NCBI GenBank assembly: GCA_025210655.1
Contig: JAOARG010000034.1
Span: 62,001 to 126,000 of the forward strand
From: Bacillota bacterium
Lineage (GTDB): Bacteria > Bacillota > Clostridia > Peptostreptococcales > Acidaminobacteraceae
DNA: 64,000 nt
Reading direction: 5' to 3'
The translations under genes and the position numbers were made by a program. Each line of letters opens with the position of its first letter. The stretch's first letter is position 1. The notes beneath the pieces were generated by a model that saw only the letters and a program-made list of their open reading frames with translations, made no database searches and was not told the origin of the DNA. Shown here piece by piece: positions 26,514-35,232 of this stretch.

Positions 26514-26540
26514 GAAAAAAACCACCTACTTAAAGGTGGT
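26514..26540 (-). terminator. Terminator of the moaA-moaC-MOSC transcript
   Basis: ACCACCT (26521-26527) pairs with AGGTGGT (26534-26540) and is followed on the minus strand by seven T. It lies eight bases past the MOSC stop codon. The stem shares its ACCACC core with the linkers of the adjacent fishbone element. Confidence 0.85.
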
Positions 26541-26548
26541 CTAATCAA

Positions 26549-26980
26549 CTATAAAACTACTATCTCATCACCAACAGAAACCTTACCGCCTTCAAGTACC
26601 TTTACAAAGATACCTTCTCTTGGCATTACACAGTCTCCAACTTTCCTTGCAATTTCACATCCATGGTGACATTTCTTTCCGATTTGAGTTACTTCAGTTA
26701 AAGTCTCTCCGATTTTTACTTTTGTTCCAACTGGAAGTTCAAATAATACGATTCCCTCTGTAGTAACATTTTCAGCAAAGTTTCCTGGTTGAAGTCCATC
26801 TCCACCCATTGCAATCATCTTATCTATACTTTCCTGGGCGAGTAAACTGATTTGTCTATGCCAGTTTCCACCGTGGGCATCTCCCTTGATTCCAAAATCT
26901 ACAAGAAACTCTGCAGATTCTACATTATCCTTCATAACTCCCTTTTTATCACTTACGTTAAGTGCAACTACCTTTGCCAT
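26549..26980 (-). CDS. MOSC-domain protein, molybdenum-cofactor related
   Basis: 143 residues, a stand-alone MOSC domain. GIKGDAHGGNWHRQISLLAQ and PGNFAENVTTEGI are the typical core, and the cysteine segment KKCHHGCEIARKVGDCVMP may hold the sulfur-binding cysteine. MOSC proteins carry or receive Moco or sulfurated forms. It follows moaC by 12 bases in a Moco operon. Confidence 0.9.
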   Translation of the reverse strand: MAKVVALNVSDKKGVMKDNVESAEFLVDFGIKGDAHGGNWHRQISLLAQESIDKMIAMGGDGLQPGNFAENVTTEGIVLFELPVGTKVKIGETLTEVTQIGKKCHHGCEIARKVGDCVMPREGIFVKVLEGGKVSVGDEIVVL

Positions 26981-26992
26981 TATGATGACCTC

Positions 26993-27469
26993 CTATTCCT
27001 GTCTTTGGTATACGCCAGACTTTCCGCCTTCTTTTCTAATTAATCTAATATTTTCGATTACCATATTCTTATCTACTGCCTTACACATGTCATAAATAGT
27101 AAGGGCTGCAACTGATACAGCATGTAAAGCTTCCATTTCGATACCTGTTTTTCCAATTGTACTTGCTACTGCTTCAATATCAATAGCTGATCTTTCTTCG
27201 TCTATTTCAAAGCTTAAATCAACACCTGTGATAAAGATATTGTGACACATTGGAATGATGTCTGCTGTCTTTTTAGCTCCCATAATACCAGCTACCTGAG
27301 CTACAGAAATAACATCGCCTTTTTTCATAGATCCTTCTTTAACTTTTTCAAGTACTTCTCTGCTAAGGATAATAGATCCCTTTGCAACCGCTATTCTATC
27401 AGTATCTTTTTTTTCCCCTACATCAACCATTTTGGCTAATCCAGCTTCATTAAAATGTGTAAATTCCAT
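26993..27469 (-). CDS. moaC: Cyclic pyranopterin monophosphate synthase MoaC
   Basis: 158 residues from the ATG at 27469, after AGGTGG. MoaC completes the first step of molybdenum cofactor synthesis together with MoaA. Conserved segments are KKDTDRIAVAKGSI, MGAKKTADIIPMCHN and KTGIEMEALHAVSVAALTIYD. Its start overlaps the moaA stop, so the two are translationally coupled. Confidence 0.96.
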   Translation of the reverse strand: MEFTHFNEAGLAKMVDVGEKKDTDRIAVAKGSIILSREVLEKVKEGSMKKGDVISVAQVAGIMGAKKTADIIPMCHNIFITGVDLSFEIDEERSAIDIEAVASTIGKTGIEMEALHAVSVAALTIYDMCKAVDKNMVIENIRLIRKEGGKSGVYQRQE

Positions 27470-27470
27470 A

Positions 27471-28430
27471 TCATCCACCTACCTGATTCATATTTCTTTT
27501 TATTGGTTTAAACTCTTCATCATTTATATGGTGTTCCTTTGGTTTTGTTTCTATACTCGCCTGAATTGCTTGGTCAAGATTATTGTTTTCAATATAATCC
27601 TTTAAATCTATCTCATCATCTGAATGAAGGCACGGCTTTAACTTTCCATCTGAAGTAAGTCTTATTCTATTGCAATTTGAACAGAAAGTACAACTTATTG
27701 GATTGATAAGACCAACAGTCCCCTTTGCTCCATCAAGCTTGTAATACTTAGCTGGAGAAGAAATATCCTGAGCCTCTACTTCATTTAATTCTGGAACCAT
27801 TTCAAGTACCTTTGTATTAGGTATAAAATGACCCTTCGACCACTGACTAGCTTCACCAATAGGCATAAGCTCAATAAATCTTACATCTATATCTTGATCT
27901 TTTGTTAGACTTACAAAATCAACGATTTCATCATCATTAAATCCGCCAATCAGTACTACATTTATTTTAATTGGAGACATTCCAAGATCTTGACAAAGTT
28001 TTATGCCATCAAGTACTTCCTTAAGATCTGCTCCCCTTGTAATATCCTTAAACTTATCTGCATTTAAACTGTCTAGACTCACATTAACCCTATCAAGACC
28101 AGCTTCCTTAAGCTCCTTAGCAAATCTAGGAAGAAGACTTCCATTAGTAGTCATGGCTACTTCCTTAATTCCATCAATAGACTTAATTTGTCTTACAAGA
28201 TCAACAACACCCTTTCTAATAAGAGGTTCCCCACCTGTAAGTCTAATCTTACTTATTCCCATAGCTGCTCCATGGGATACTACTTTTATTATATCTTCAA
28301 ACCTAAGAATATCCTGGTGTTCTTTCTTGCACACACCATCCTCAGGCATACAGTATCTACATCTGTAATTACATCTGTCTGTAATGGAAATTCTAAGATA
28401 ATTAATTTTTCTGCCATACTTATCCATCAT
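27471..28430 (-). CDS. moaA: GTP 3',8-cyclase MoaA (radical SAM)
   Basis: 319 residues from the ATG at 28430; a GTG three codons further up is also possible. The radical-SAM cluster is TDRCNYRCRYCMP, the second Fe-S cluster is CTFCSNCNRIRLTSDGKLK plus a later Cys, and the chain ends in the conserved Gly-Gly that is needed for catalysis. It turns GTP into the cyclic intermediate used by MoaC. First gene of moaA-moaC-MOSC. Confidence 0.96.
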   Translation of the reverse strand: MMDKYGRKINYLRISITDRCNYRCRYCMPEDGVCKKEHQDILRFEDIIKVVSHGAAMGISKIRLTGGEPLIRKGVVDLVRQIKSIDGIKEVAMTTNGSLLPRFAKELKEAGLDRVNVSLDSLNADKFKDITRGADLKEVLDGIKLCQDLGMSPIKINVVLIGGFNDDEIVDFVSLTKDQDIDVRFIELMPIGEASQWSKGHFIPNTKVLEMVPELNEVEAQDISSPAKYYKLDGAKGTVGLINPISCTFCSNCNRIRLTSDGKLKPCLHSDDEIDLKDYIENNNLDQAIQASIETKPKEHHINDEEFKPIKRNMNQVGG

Positions 28431-28566
28431 ATTAATCACTTCTTCTATTTAAAATTTTTATAGACTTTCAAATTTATATAAAAAATCTCTATCCAGTAAT
28501 TCAGTATACTAGAAATATGATGGATATTCAACCGTTATCTTTAAAAAAGATGAACGGATTTTATAC

Positions 28567-28599
28567 AAAAAGTGCAGTCGGTTTTTAGACTGCACTTTT
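28567..28599 (-). terminator. Terminator distal to the moeA 3' array
   Basis: AAAAGTGCAGTC pairs perfectly with GACTGCACTTTT over an eight-base loop, with TTTTTG after it on the minus strand. It lies about 290 bases past the moeA stop, on the far side of the fishbone element, so that element would be transcribed as part of the moeA 3' end. Confidence 0.65.
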
Positions 28600-28601
28600 G
28601 T

Positions 28602-28870
28602 CCAGCATTTCCAAGGGAAATAGCCCAGCAATATCTTTTATTGATATAAGCCTAGCAACACATCCCGTGTCAGCCCAGCGAAGTTTATAAAACTTCTAGA
28701 GCAATGGTATTTTCCCTACGGAAAGATACTTAAATAAGATCTTTTTCTAAATATTTTACGAAAGTAAAATTACCTTGCTGATTGATTTATCAATCTCTAT
28801 CCGTTGAAGTAGTATAACCATCTTCAACACTACCCATGAACATAGTGAATACTATTCGCGACCACTGGGA
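28602..28870. repeat. Fishbone element, AGCCCAGC-linker type
   Basis: Left half: linkers CCAGCA, AGCCCAGCA, AAGCCTAGCA, CAGCCCAGC separate the hairpins AATATC / GATAT, ACAC / GTGT and GAAGTTT-ATA-AAACTTC. The core AGCAATGGTA / TACCTTGCT encloses GGAAAGATACTT and ATTTTAC / GTAAAAT. Right half: hairpins ATTGAT / ATCAAT, GTTGAAG / CTTCAAC and ATAGT / ACTAT with linkers CTCTATCC and ACTACCC. The two halves use different linker types, as if recombined. Confidence 0.75.
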
Positions 28871-28887
28871 GCATTAATCAACTTCTA

Positions 28888-30114
28888 TTAGAAAAGTGTA
28901 ACCTTAACCTTTTCACCCTTCTTCACAAAACCTTTCTTATAAGGAATAACTGTGTAGCCCTTGGCGTTTGAAAGTAATGTTATCATACCTGATTTTCCTG
29001 GCACTGGTGAAATCTCTATGCCGTTTTCTCCGAAGTTTACGTCTACCATTTGGTATGTGTCTCTGCCTGCTGCTGAACTCATGTTTGCTGTTGTGTATCC
29101 GTAAAGGGTATTCTTGATTCCCATATCCATCTTCATTATCTTTTCTAAGAAGAACTTAACGAATATTTCAAATACTATCATTGCTGACACTGGATGACCT
29201 GGAAGTCCAAAGCATGGCTTTCCATCTATTTTTGCCAGTATTGTTGGCTTACCTGGTTTTAATCTTACTCCGTGGACAAATACTCCCGGATTTCCTAACT
29301 CATTGAATATATCTGCGGTTACATCCTTTTCACCCATGGAGCTTCCTCCAGATACAAGGACTATATCTGATATTTCATAAGCCTTTTTTATAGTTTCTTT
29401 TATGGCATCATAGTCATCTTTTACAACCCCCTTATAGGAAATCTCACAACCGTATTGCTTGGCAAGTGCTGTAATTGTATATGTGTTTATATCCCTTACT
29501 TCTCCAAGGGATAGTTCCTTTTTCTCCCCCACTAGCTCATCACCTGTGGATATAATTGCAATCCTAGGTCTTTTTATAACATTTATTTCACTTACTCCAA
29601 CTACCTTCAAAGCTCCAATATCTTGTGGTCTTATCTTGTGATTCTTACCAAGTACATGTTCACCAATTTTTACATCTTCTCCTATGGATACTACATTGGA
29701 CATACTTTCTAGTTCTTGCCAAAGTTTAACCTTATCATCCTCTACTTGAGAGTACTCAACCATAACTACTGCATCTGCTCCATCTGGTACCATTCCACCA
29801 GTCGGAACATAAACACACTCACCATGGTCTAAAACATGATCTAATGATGACCCCATAAGGGATTCACCCATGAATTTTGCCACAAATGGCTGCTCTTCAC
29901 TTACCCCTTCTGTATCTTGCCATCTAACTGCATAACCATCTACAGTTGATCTTCTAAACATAGGAACATTTTCATTGGAAAATATATCATCCATTAGTAT
30001 TCTTCCTAAAGAATCTTCTACTTTAATCTTTTCTGTCTGCACTTCATAATATACAAAGTGATCTAGTATAAGTTTTTTCGCTTCATTTATTTCAAACATA
30101 TCAAATTTTCTCAT
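28888..30114 (-). CDS. moeA: Molybdopterin molybdenumtransferase MoeA
   Basis: 408 residues from the ATG at 30114, which follows GGAGGTAGTCAT; the frame opens at 30150. MoeA inserts molybdate into adenylated molybdopterin. Visible motifs: FRRSTVDGYAVR near residue 52, IISTGDELV, DIVLVSGGSSMGEKDVT and FGLPGHPVSAMIVFE. A tungsten-specific role is also possible in anaerobes. It is transcribed alone on the minus strand, between moaA and mogA. Confidence 0.95.
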   Translation of the reverse strand: MRKFDMFEINEAKKLILDHFVYYEVQTEKIKVEDSLGRILMDDIFSNENVPMFRRSTVDGYAVRWQDTEGVSEEQPFVAKFMGESLMGSSLDHVLDHGECVYVPTGGMVPDGADAVVMVEYSQVEDDKVKLWQELESMSNVVSIGEDVKIGEHVLGKNHKIRPQDIGALKVVGVSEINVIKRPRIAIISTGDELVGEKKELSLGEVRDINTYTITALAKQYGCEISYKGVVKDDYDAIKETIKKAYEISDIVLVSGGSSMGEKDVTADIFNELGNPGVFVHGVRLKPGKPTILAKIDGKPCFGLPGHPVSAMIVFEIFVKFFLEKIMKMDMGIKNTLYGYTTANMSSAAGRDTYQMVDVNFGENGIEISPVPGKSGMITLLSNAKGYTVIPYKKGFVKKGEKVKVTLF

Positions 30115-30296
30115 TATGACTACCTCCAAATACTTCGTTATATAAAACATAATACATCGAATCTACAATAACAACAAGTTTTAACTATTTAAGTTTGATT
30201 ATTTTTAACTTATTATTATAATATATATGTACATTTATTAATTTTAAAACAATTATTATTTAGATAGATTAAACAAACAGTAGAGGAGATTTAATA

Positions 30297-31109
30297 GTGA
30301 CTAATAATAACTATATCAAGTTCTGGGGTATTTATGATGAAATACCTTCGTCTAAAAGATACATGAGTATGTTTGGAAACAATACTCTCTGTACTGAAAT
30401 TAGCATCGATGGAGTAAATTTCATTTTCGATGGTGGTACAGGATTTTATCAATACGGTAACCAATTTAAGAAGACCAATAAGAAAGGTATTGTAAATCTA
30501 TTTCTTACTTCTACTAAGTGGTCAAATATTCAAGGTATTCCCCACTGTAACCTTATATTAGAAAAGAAAAACAGAGTTCACATCTACTGTCCTGATATCT
30601 TTACCAAAGAGCCAAAGGAATTACTTTCTGTATTATTTCAGGCACCATTTTTTGATAAGAAAGCAAACCCAATAAAGGGGACAGTTCAATACGACACTGT
30701 AAACACAGGCAAAAAAATATTTTTCGATGATATAGAATTATCAACTATAAATCTGGGAAGTTCTGTTGGATACAGAATCAAATTTGAAAATATCGATGTA
30801 TCATATATCAGGGGTTTCAATCCTAAAAAAATAGATACAAATGAACTAGTAGAATTCATCAAAGATACAAAACATCTTCTTATGGAAGGTTTCTTCACAG
30901 AAAACGAACTTGAGCAAAAAGCAAATGAAAATCACTGCGACATAAATACAGCAGTGAAAGTAATGGAGCTATCAGGAAGTGAAAATCTTTATATAACTTC
31001 ATTAGCACCTGATAAGAAGGACACTGAGATTATGTCTATTGAGGAGAAGCTTTACAATATTAATGAGAATATTGTTTTTGCGAAAGAAGAAAGTGTGATA
31101 TCTTTGTAG
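30297..31109 (+). CDS. Metallo-beta-lactamase-fold protein lacking metal ligands
   Basis: 270 residues from a GTG with AGAGGAG upstream. The outline follows the MBL fold of CpdA/PhnP-like proteins: NTLCTEISIDG, then NFIFDGGTGFYQYGN, where active members have 'LDAGTGxR.LG'. The metal motif HxHxDH should follow, but here reads LFLTSTKWSNIQGIP, so the histidines and aspartate are replaced by Ser, Lys, Ser and Asn. Later histidine positions also look missing. It is probably not a hydrolase and may bind a nucleotide or other ligand. It lies divergent to moeA and ahead of mogA. Confidence 0.7.
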   Translation: MTNNNYIKFWGIYDEIPSSKRYMSMFGNNTLCTEISIDGVNFIFDGGTGFYQYGNQFKKTNKKGIVNLFLTSTKWSNIQGIPHCNLILEKKNRVHIYCPDIFTKEPKELLSVLFQAPFFDKKANPIKGTVQYDTVNTGKKIFFDDIELSTINLGSSVGYRIKFENIDVSYIRGFNPKKIDTNELVEFIKDTKHLLMEGFFTENELEQKANENHCDINTAVKVMELSGSENLYITSLAPDKKDTEIMSIEEKLYNINENIVFAKEESVISL

Positions 31110-31115
31110 ATATCC

Positions 31116-31460
31116 GTAGGTCGTGGTTCGTAGGTCGTGGGTCGGAAAAACTCATATTTTAAAACAGTCTAGGGATTCCTGCGTCACATCTAGGTGCACC
31201 TTCGGTGAGTCTAGGGCGAATGGTATCTTCCTTACATTCCGTCTAAGGAGAGTTGTATCAACTCCAATCATGGAAACTTTCCTAGGGGAAAGATACTTAA
31301 AGAAATTATATTGTTCTTATTTAAAGTATCTTTCCATAAGGAAAATATCCTTGTACTAGAAGTTTTATAAACTTCGCTGAGCTAGTAGCAACAGCTACTG
31401 CTGGGCTTATATCCACAAACGATATAGCTGAGCTATCATCTTAGATGATGCTAGGCTTAA
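31116..31460. repeat. Composite fishbone element between the MBL-fold gene and mogA
   Basis: It starts with a GTAGGTCG-type segment (31116-31145). The left half has linkers GTCTAGGG, ATCTAGG, AGTCTAGGG. The core pairs GGAAAGATACTT (31288-31299) with AAGTATCTTTCC (31324-31335). The right half has hairpins GAAGTTTTATAAACTTC-like, GTAGC / GCTAC, TATATC / GATATA and TCATC / GATGA with linkers GCTGAGCTA, TGCTGGGCT and TGCTAGGCT. The right half is an inverted homologue of the left half of the 28.6 kb element. Confidence 0.78.
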
Positions 31461-31478
31461 TTATAGGAGGAATTTCAT

Positions 31479-31973
31479 ATGTTCAAAATAGGAATAATAA
31501 CTGCAAGTGATAAAGGCTCTAGAGGCGAGAGAGTTGATAAGAGTGGTCAGTTAATAAAGGAAATAATGACGGAAAATGATTATGATGTTATGGAAGTTAG
31601 GATACTTCCTGATGATTTGGATGTTTTAGCTGATGCTATGATAGATATGGCGGACAATAAGAAGTATGATCTTATTCTAACTACTGGTGGAACTGGTTTT
31701 TCAATGAGGGACTGGACTCCTGAAGCGACTAAGAAAGTAATACACAGGGAAGTACCTGGAATCCCTGAGGCTATGAGGGCATACAGTATGAAAATCACTC
31801 CAAAGGGAATGCTTTCAAGATCTGCTGCTGGAATAAGAAATGCTACTCTAATCATCAATCTACCAGGTAGTCCTAAGGCTGTTAGGGAAAACCTTGAGTG
31901 TATCTTACCCGCTTTAAGACATGGACTTGAGATTCTTGTTGGGTCTGCTACTGAGTGTGGGGTGGAAGCTTAG
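31479..31973 (+). CDS. mogA: Molybdopterin adenylyltransferase, MogA/MoaB family
   Basis: 164 residues. It adenylates molybdopterin ahead of metal insertion by MoeA. Motifs: IGIITASDKGSRGE at the start, DLILTTGGTGFSMRDWTPEAT near 70-90, and NLPGSPKAVRENL near 130. ATAGGAGG precedes the ATG. No moaD or moaE gene is in the window, so the pathway must be completed elsewhere. Confidence 0.94.
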   Translation: MFKIGIITASDKGSRGERVDKSGQLIKEIMTENDYDVMEVRILPDDLDVLADAMIDMADNKKYDLILTTGGTGFSMRDWTPEATKKVIHREVPGIPEAMRAYSMKITPKGMLSRSAAGIRNATLIINLPGSPKAVRENLECILPALRHGLEILVGSATECGVEA

Positions 31974-32009
31974 CTTCAGTAGGTCAGAAGGTAATTATGC
32001 TACTTCAAA

Positions 32010-32301
32010 GACTAGTGAAATGGTAATTTCATTACATTTCGACTAGTGGTTTTAACAATTAAAACTGACTAGTGCGATACTTATTTCACGTATCGCGGCT
32101 AGTACTATTGCTTTGCTATAGTGACCAAGGTTACCTTGCTTAGACAAGCTTTTATTTTAAATTTTATTTTCCGCAGGAAAATTTCCTTGGTCATACTTCC
32201 AAGTGACGTATACTAATCGTAATACAGCTAACTGTGTATTATACTAGTCGTTTTAAGGTACTTAAACACTAGTCGCTACTTTCAAGGAAAGTGCACTAGT
32301 C
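32010..32301. repeat. Balanced fishbone element, CTAGTC-linker type
   Basis: Left linkers GACTAGT at 32010, 32041 and 32067 and GGCTAGT at 32097; right linkers CTAATCG at 32213 and ACTAGTC at 32243, 32268 and 32295, their reverse complements. Between them: GAAATG / CATTTC, GTTTTAA / TTAAAAC, GCGATAC / GTATCGC and ACTAT / ATAGT on the left, and TAATACA / TGTGTATTA, GTTTTAAG / CTTAAAC and ACTTTC / GAAAGT on the right. The core is closed by CCAAGG / CCTTGG. It lies between the convergent mogA and lon genes. Confidence 0.85.
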
Positions 32302-32308
32302 TATGCTT

Positions 32309-32330
32309 AGCATCACCTAGAGGTGATGCT
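32309..32330. terminator. Hairpin at the lon 3' end
   Basis: Perfect dyad AGCATCACC-TAGA-GGTGATGCT, 17 bases past the lon stop codon on the minus strand. There is no T run, so termination is uncertain; it may act as an end-protecting hairpin. Confidence 0.5.
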
Positions 32331-32347
32331 GAGCAGAAGAAAACAGC

Positions 32348-34702
32348 TTACTTAGAAAGCACACTTTCTTCACTATCATGTTGATACTCAAAATAGTCCA
32401 TTACCTCTATTCCAAGTGCATGTTTTAAAACTTCTTCTACTGTTTTTACATATGTGAATTCTAATTGCTTTTTAACTTCTTGTGGTACATCTTCTATATC
32501 TTTTTTATTGTCAAATGGAATTAGGATTTTTTTGATTCCTGATCTTTGTGCTGCTATGACTTTTTCTTTGATTCCCCCTACTGGAAGTACTGCTCCTCTA
32601 AGGGAAATCTCTCCTGTCATTGCTAGTTTGGAGTCTACTGGTATCTTTGTTACCAGTGAAGCTATTGCACTTAACATTGTCACACCTGCTGATGGTCCGT
32701 CTTTTGGTGTTGCTCCTGCTGGTACATGTACATGTAGATCAACTTTTGCAAAGTCTTCTGGTGACATGTAATTGTAAAGTCTTGATTTAATAAGACTTAG
32801 GGAAATCCTTACTGATTCTTTCATTACATCTCCCAATTGACCAGTAACCATTAAGTTTCCTCTTCCCGGAATAAATGTTGATTCTATATAAAGTATATCT
32901 CCACCTACTGGTGTCCATGCCAAACCTGTTACTACACCTGGAATATTTGATTCTGGAACTATATCATATCTTGATATTTCATGTCCAAGTATTGAGAATA
33001 GCATGTTTTCTCTAATTTTGTATGGCTTTTCTACTTTACCTGTAACTATTTTTTCTGAAGAAACCCTTACTAACTTATCAAGCTGTCTCTTTAGATTTCT
33101 TACTCCAGCTTCCATTGTGTATTTTCCAATAATAGCCTTCATTGCATTTTCACTAATCTGAATATCACCTTTTGAAAGACCATGATCCTCAAGACTCTTT
33201 TCAAATAGGTGGTCTACTGCAATATGATATTTCTCTACAGATGTATAAGAACCAATCTGAATTATTTCCATTCTATCCCTTAATGGTCCTGGAATTGTTC
33301 TTAAATCATTTGCTGTGGCTATAAAGAAGACATCACTTAAATCATAAGGCATATCTAAGTAGTGATCATGGAAATCCTTATTCTGCTCAGGGTCAAGTAC
33401 TTCAAGGAGTGCAGCTGCAGGATCTCCATTGGCTGAAGCCATCACTTTATCTATTTCATCAAGAACAAATACGGGGTTCTTGCTTCCAGCTCTTTTCATA
33501 CCTTGAACAATTTTACCAGGCATAGCTCCGATATAAGTTCTTCTGTGTCCTCTAATTTCAGCTTCATCCCTAACTCCACCTAAACTGATTCTTACATATT
33601 CCCTATCAAGAGCCTCTGAAATACTTCTTGCAAGACTTGTTTTACCTGTTCCTGGAGGTCCTACAAGTAATAATATTGATCCCTGCTTGTTTTTCTTAAG
33701 TTTCATTACAGAAATATGCTGAATAATTCTATCCTTAACTTTTTCAAGTCCAAAGTGATTTTCATTTAATTTTGAAACGGCCTTAGAAATATCTATATCC
33801 TTAGCTTCTTCTGTTTCCCACGGAAGTGCAACAACTAAATCAAGATATGACATTATTACATTGCTTTCTGAATTATTAGGTCCCATTCTTTCTAGTTTTC
33901 TGACCTCTTCCATAGCAAGTTCCTTAATATCTTCTGGAAGATTCTTTTCATTAATCATAGTTCTATAATCTTTTTTAGAAGACCCACCTTCAGTTTCATT
34001 TAGCTCATCCTGAATAGTCTTTAATTGTTCCCTAAGCATTTTTTCCCTGTAAGTACTATTCATAGAATCAGACATCTTACTGTTCATTTCCAGTTGAAAC
34101 TTAAGAAACTCTTTCCACTCAATCATAATATCAAGGAATCTTAAACTCTTCTTTCTTAAAGAAGTCATTTCAAGAATACCTTGTTTTTCTTCCCTTGAAA
34201 TATTTAAGTAAGGCATAAGTGAGGCTATAAGATCATTCACATCATCAATTTGAAGAAGATACTTCGTATACCCTTCAGAACCCCTTATTGAGCCGCTGAT
34301 TTCTTTAATGATATTTTTCATGTATCCAAGCATATCAGACACAGACTTAAGATCAATATCAATATTGTCATGAAGTTCTTCATATAAACCGTAAAAATGT
34401 CTACCATCAAAGTCAAACTCATCTACATTTACTCTGTACATAACACTAACATCAAGGCTATATACACCATTTTTTTCAGTAACATCATTTACCCTTACCA
34501 TGTTTCCGACTTTATAAAAATCCTCTGAACTATATCCAGACTTTTCTGCATTATCTTTCAATGAAAGTACAATTACATTTCCGTTATCATTATCAATTTT
34601 TTCTTTGATTCCCATATAATATCTTGAATCTATATCAATTTTCACTTTACCTTTACTAAATAGTACAATATCTTTTAACGGCATAATAATATTCTTATTC
34701 AT
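32348..34702 (-). CDS. lon: ATP-dependent protease Lon
   Basis: 784 residues, LonA type. It degrades misfolded and regulatory proteins in the cytoplasm. The N-terminal substrate domain spans about 1-200. The AAA+ module has LLVGPPGTGKTSLARSI near residue 350 and FVLDEIDKV. The protease domain has the catalytic serine in PKDGPSAGVTML and the lysine in GGIKEKVIAAQRSG. AGGAGGAA precedes the ATG. The promoter region holds a site matching the one in front of the adjacent marR-like gene. Confidence 0.97.
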   Translation of the reverse strand: MNKNIIMPLKDIVLFSKGKVKIDIDSRYYMGIKEKIDNDNGNVIVLSLKDNAEKSGYSSEDFYKVGNMVRVNDVTEKNGVYSLDVSVMYRVNVDEFDFDGRHFYGLYEELHDNIDIDLKSVSDMLGYMKNIIKEISGSIRGSEGYTKYLLQIDDVNDLIASLMPYLNISREEKQGILEMTSLRKKSLRFLDIMIEWKEFLKFQLEMNSKMSDSMNSTYREKMLREQLKTIQDELNETEGGSSKKDYRTMINEKNLPEDIKELAMEEVRKLERMGPNNSESNVIMSYLDLVVALPWETEEAKDIDISKAVSKLNENHFGLEKVKDRIIQHISVMKLKKNKQGSILLLVGPPGTGKTSLARSISEALDREYVRISLGGVRDEAEIRGHRRTYIGAMPGKIVQGMKRAGSKNPVFVLDEIDKVMASANGDPAAALLEVLDPEQNKDFHDHYLDMPYDLSDVFFIATANDLRTIPGPLRDRMEIIQIGSYTSVEKYHIAVDHLFEKSLEDHGLSKGDIQISENAMKAIIGKYTMEAGVRNLKRQLDKLVRVSSEKIVTGKVEKPYKIRENMLFSILGHEISRYDIVPESNIPGVVTGLAWTPVGGDILYIESTFIPGRGNLMVTGQLGDVMKESVRISLSLIKSRLYNYMSPEDFAKVDLHVHVPAGATPKDGPSAGVTMLSAIASLVTKIPVDSKLAMTGEISLRGAVLPVGGIKEKVIAAQRSGIKKILIPFDNKKDIEDVPQEVKKQLEFTYVKTVEEVLKHALGIEVMDYFEYQHDSEESVLSK

Positions 34703-34747
34703 TTGTATTCCTCCTAAAGTAGTATTTGCAAGGATTTTGAAATATAC

Positions 34748-34770
34748 TTAGTTTTGTTTAACCTAACTAT
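34748..34770. promoter_or_regulatory. MarR-type operator in front of lon
   Basis: TTAGTT...ACCTAACTAT, an inverted repeat TAGTT / AACTA. It matches the site at 35237-35259 at 18 of 23 positions. It lies 46 bases upstream of the lon start. Confidence 0.6.
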
Positions 34771-34791
34771 ATTCGTAAAATTTTTTCTTTT

Positions 34792-35208
34792 TTAATCAAG
34801 CTTTTCTAATATTTCAATCAATGTATTTACATCTTTCTCATCTAATGTTTCAATGAGTCTTTTAGCCAAATATTCATTTGTTGCCTTAGGTAAATCTACA
34901 ACCATTCTACCTTTTTCAGTAAGCTTCAAGTAATGTACTCTGCCATCCATATTGCAGCTTTCCTTATAGATCATACCCATTTTCACAAGCTTTTTTACCA
35001 AATCAGTTACAGTTGGTTTTGAAAGTCCCAAATTTTCAGCCAACTTACTTGTTGTAACCCCTTCATGATTATCAAAATATTTCAAGTACTCCATCTGCTT
35101 ATAGCTAAGTTCAGATATGTCAACACAGCTGCATGCACTAGTATAGCATCCACCCTTTAGTCCGTTGAACTTTTCTATTAGATCAGCAAGCCTTAAAACT
35201 AAATCCAT
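34792..35208 (-). CDS. MarR-family transcriptional regulator with cysteine-rich insert
   Basis: 138 residues. The winged helix reads TTSKLAENLGLSKPTVTDLVKKL and the wing DGRVHYLKLTEKG. Before it, GGCYTSACSC holds three cysteines within eight residues, with another Cys in KESCNMDGR near the wing. That suggests thiol or metal sensing. AAAGGAGG precedes the ATG. A palindrome in its own promoter recurs before lon, pointing to joint control of itself and the protease. Confidence 0.9.
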   Translation of the reverse strand: MDLVLRLADLIEKFNGLKGGCYTSACSCVDISELSYKQMEYLKYFDNHEGVTTSKLAENLGLSKPTVTDLVKKLVKMGMIYKESCNMDGRVHYLKLTEKGRMVVDLPKATNEYLAKRLIETLDEKDVNTLIEILEKLD

Positions 35209-35232
35209 GATAACCTCCTTTTTGCTTGTGTA

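Noticed and set aside
28431-28887. Moco riboswitch near moaA and moeA
   Set aside because: The structured block downstream of moeA is a fishbone element also present beside unrelated genes; the moaA upstream region is short and shows no conserved Moco aptamer pattern.
31123-31359. 78-codon open frame on the plus strand
   Set aside because: It lies wholly inside a repeat element of linkers and hairpins, has no ribosome site and its translation has no protein-like pattern.
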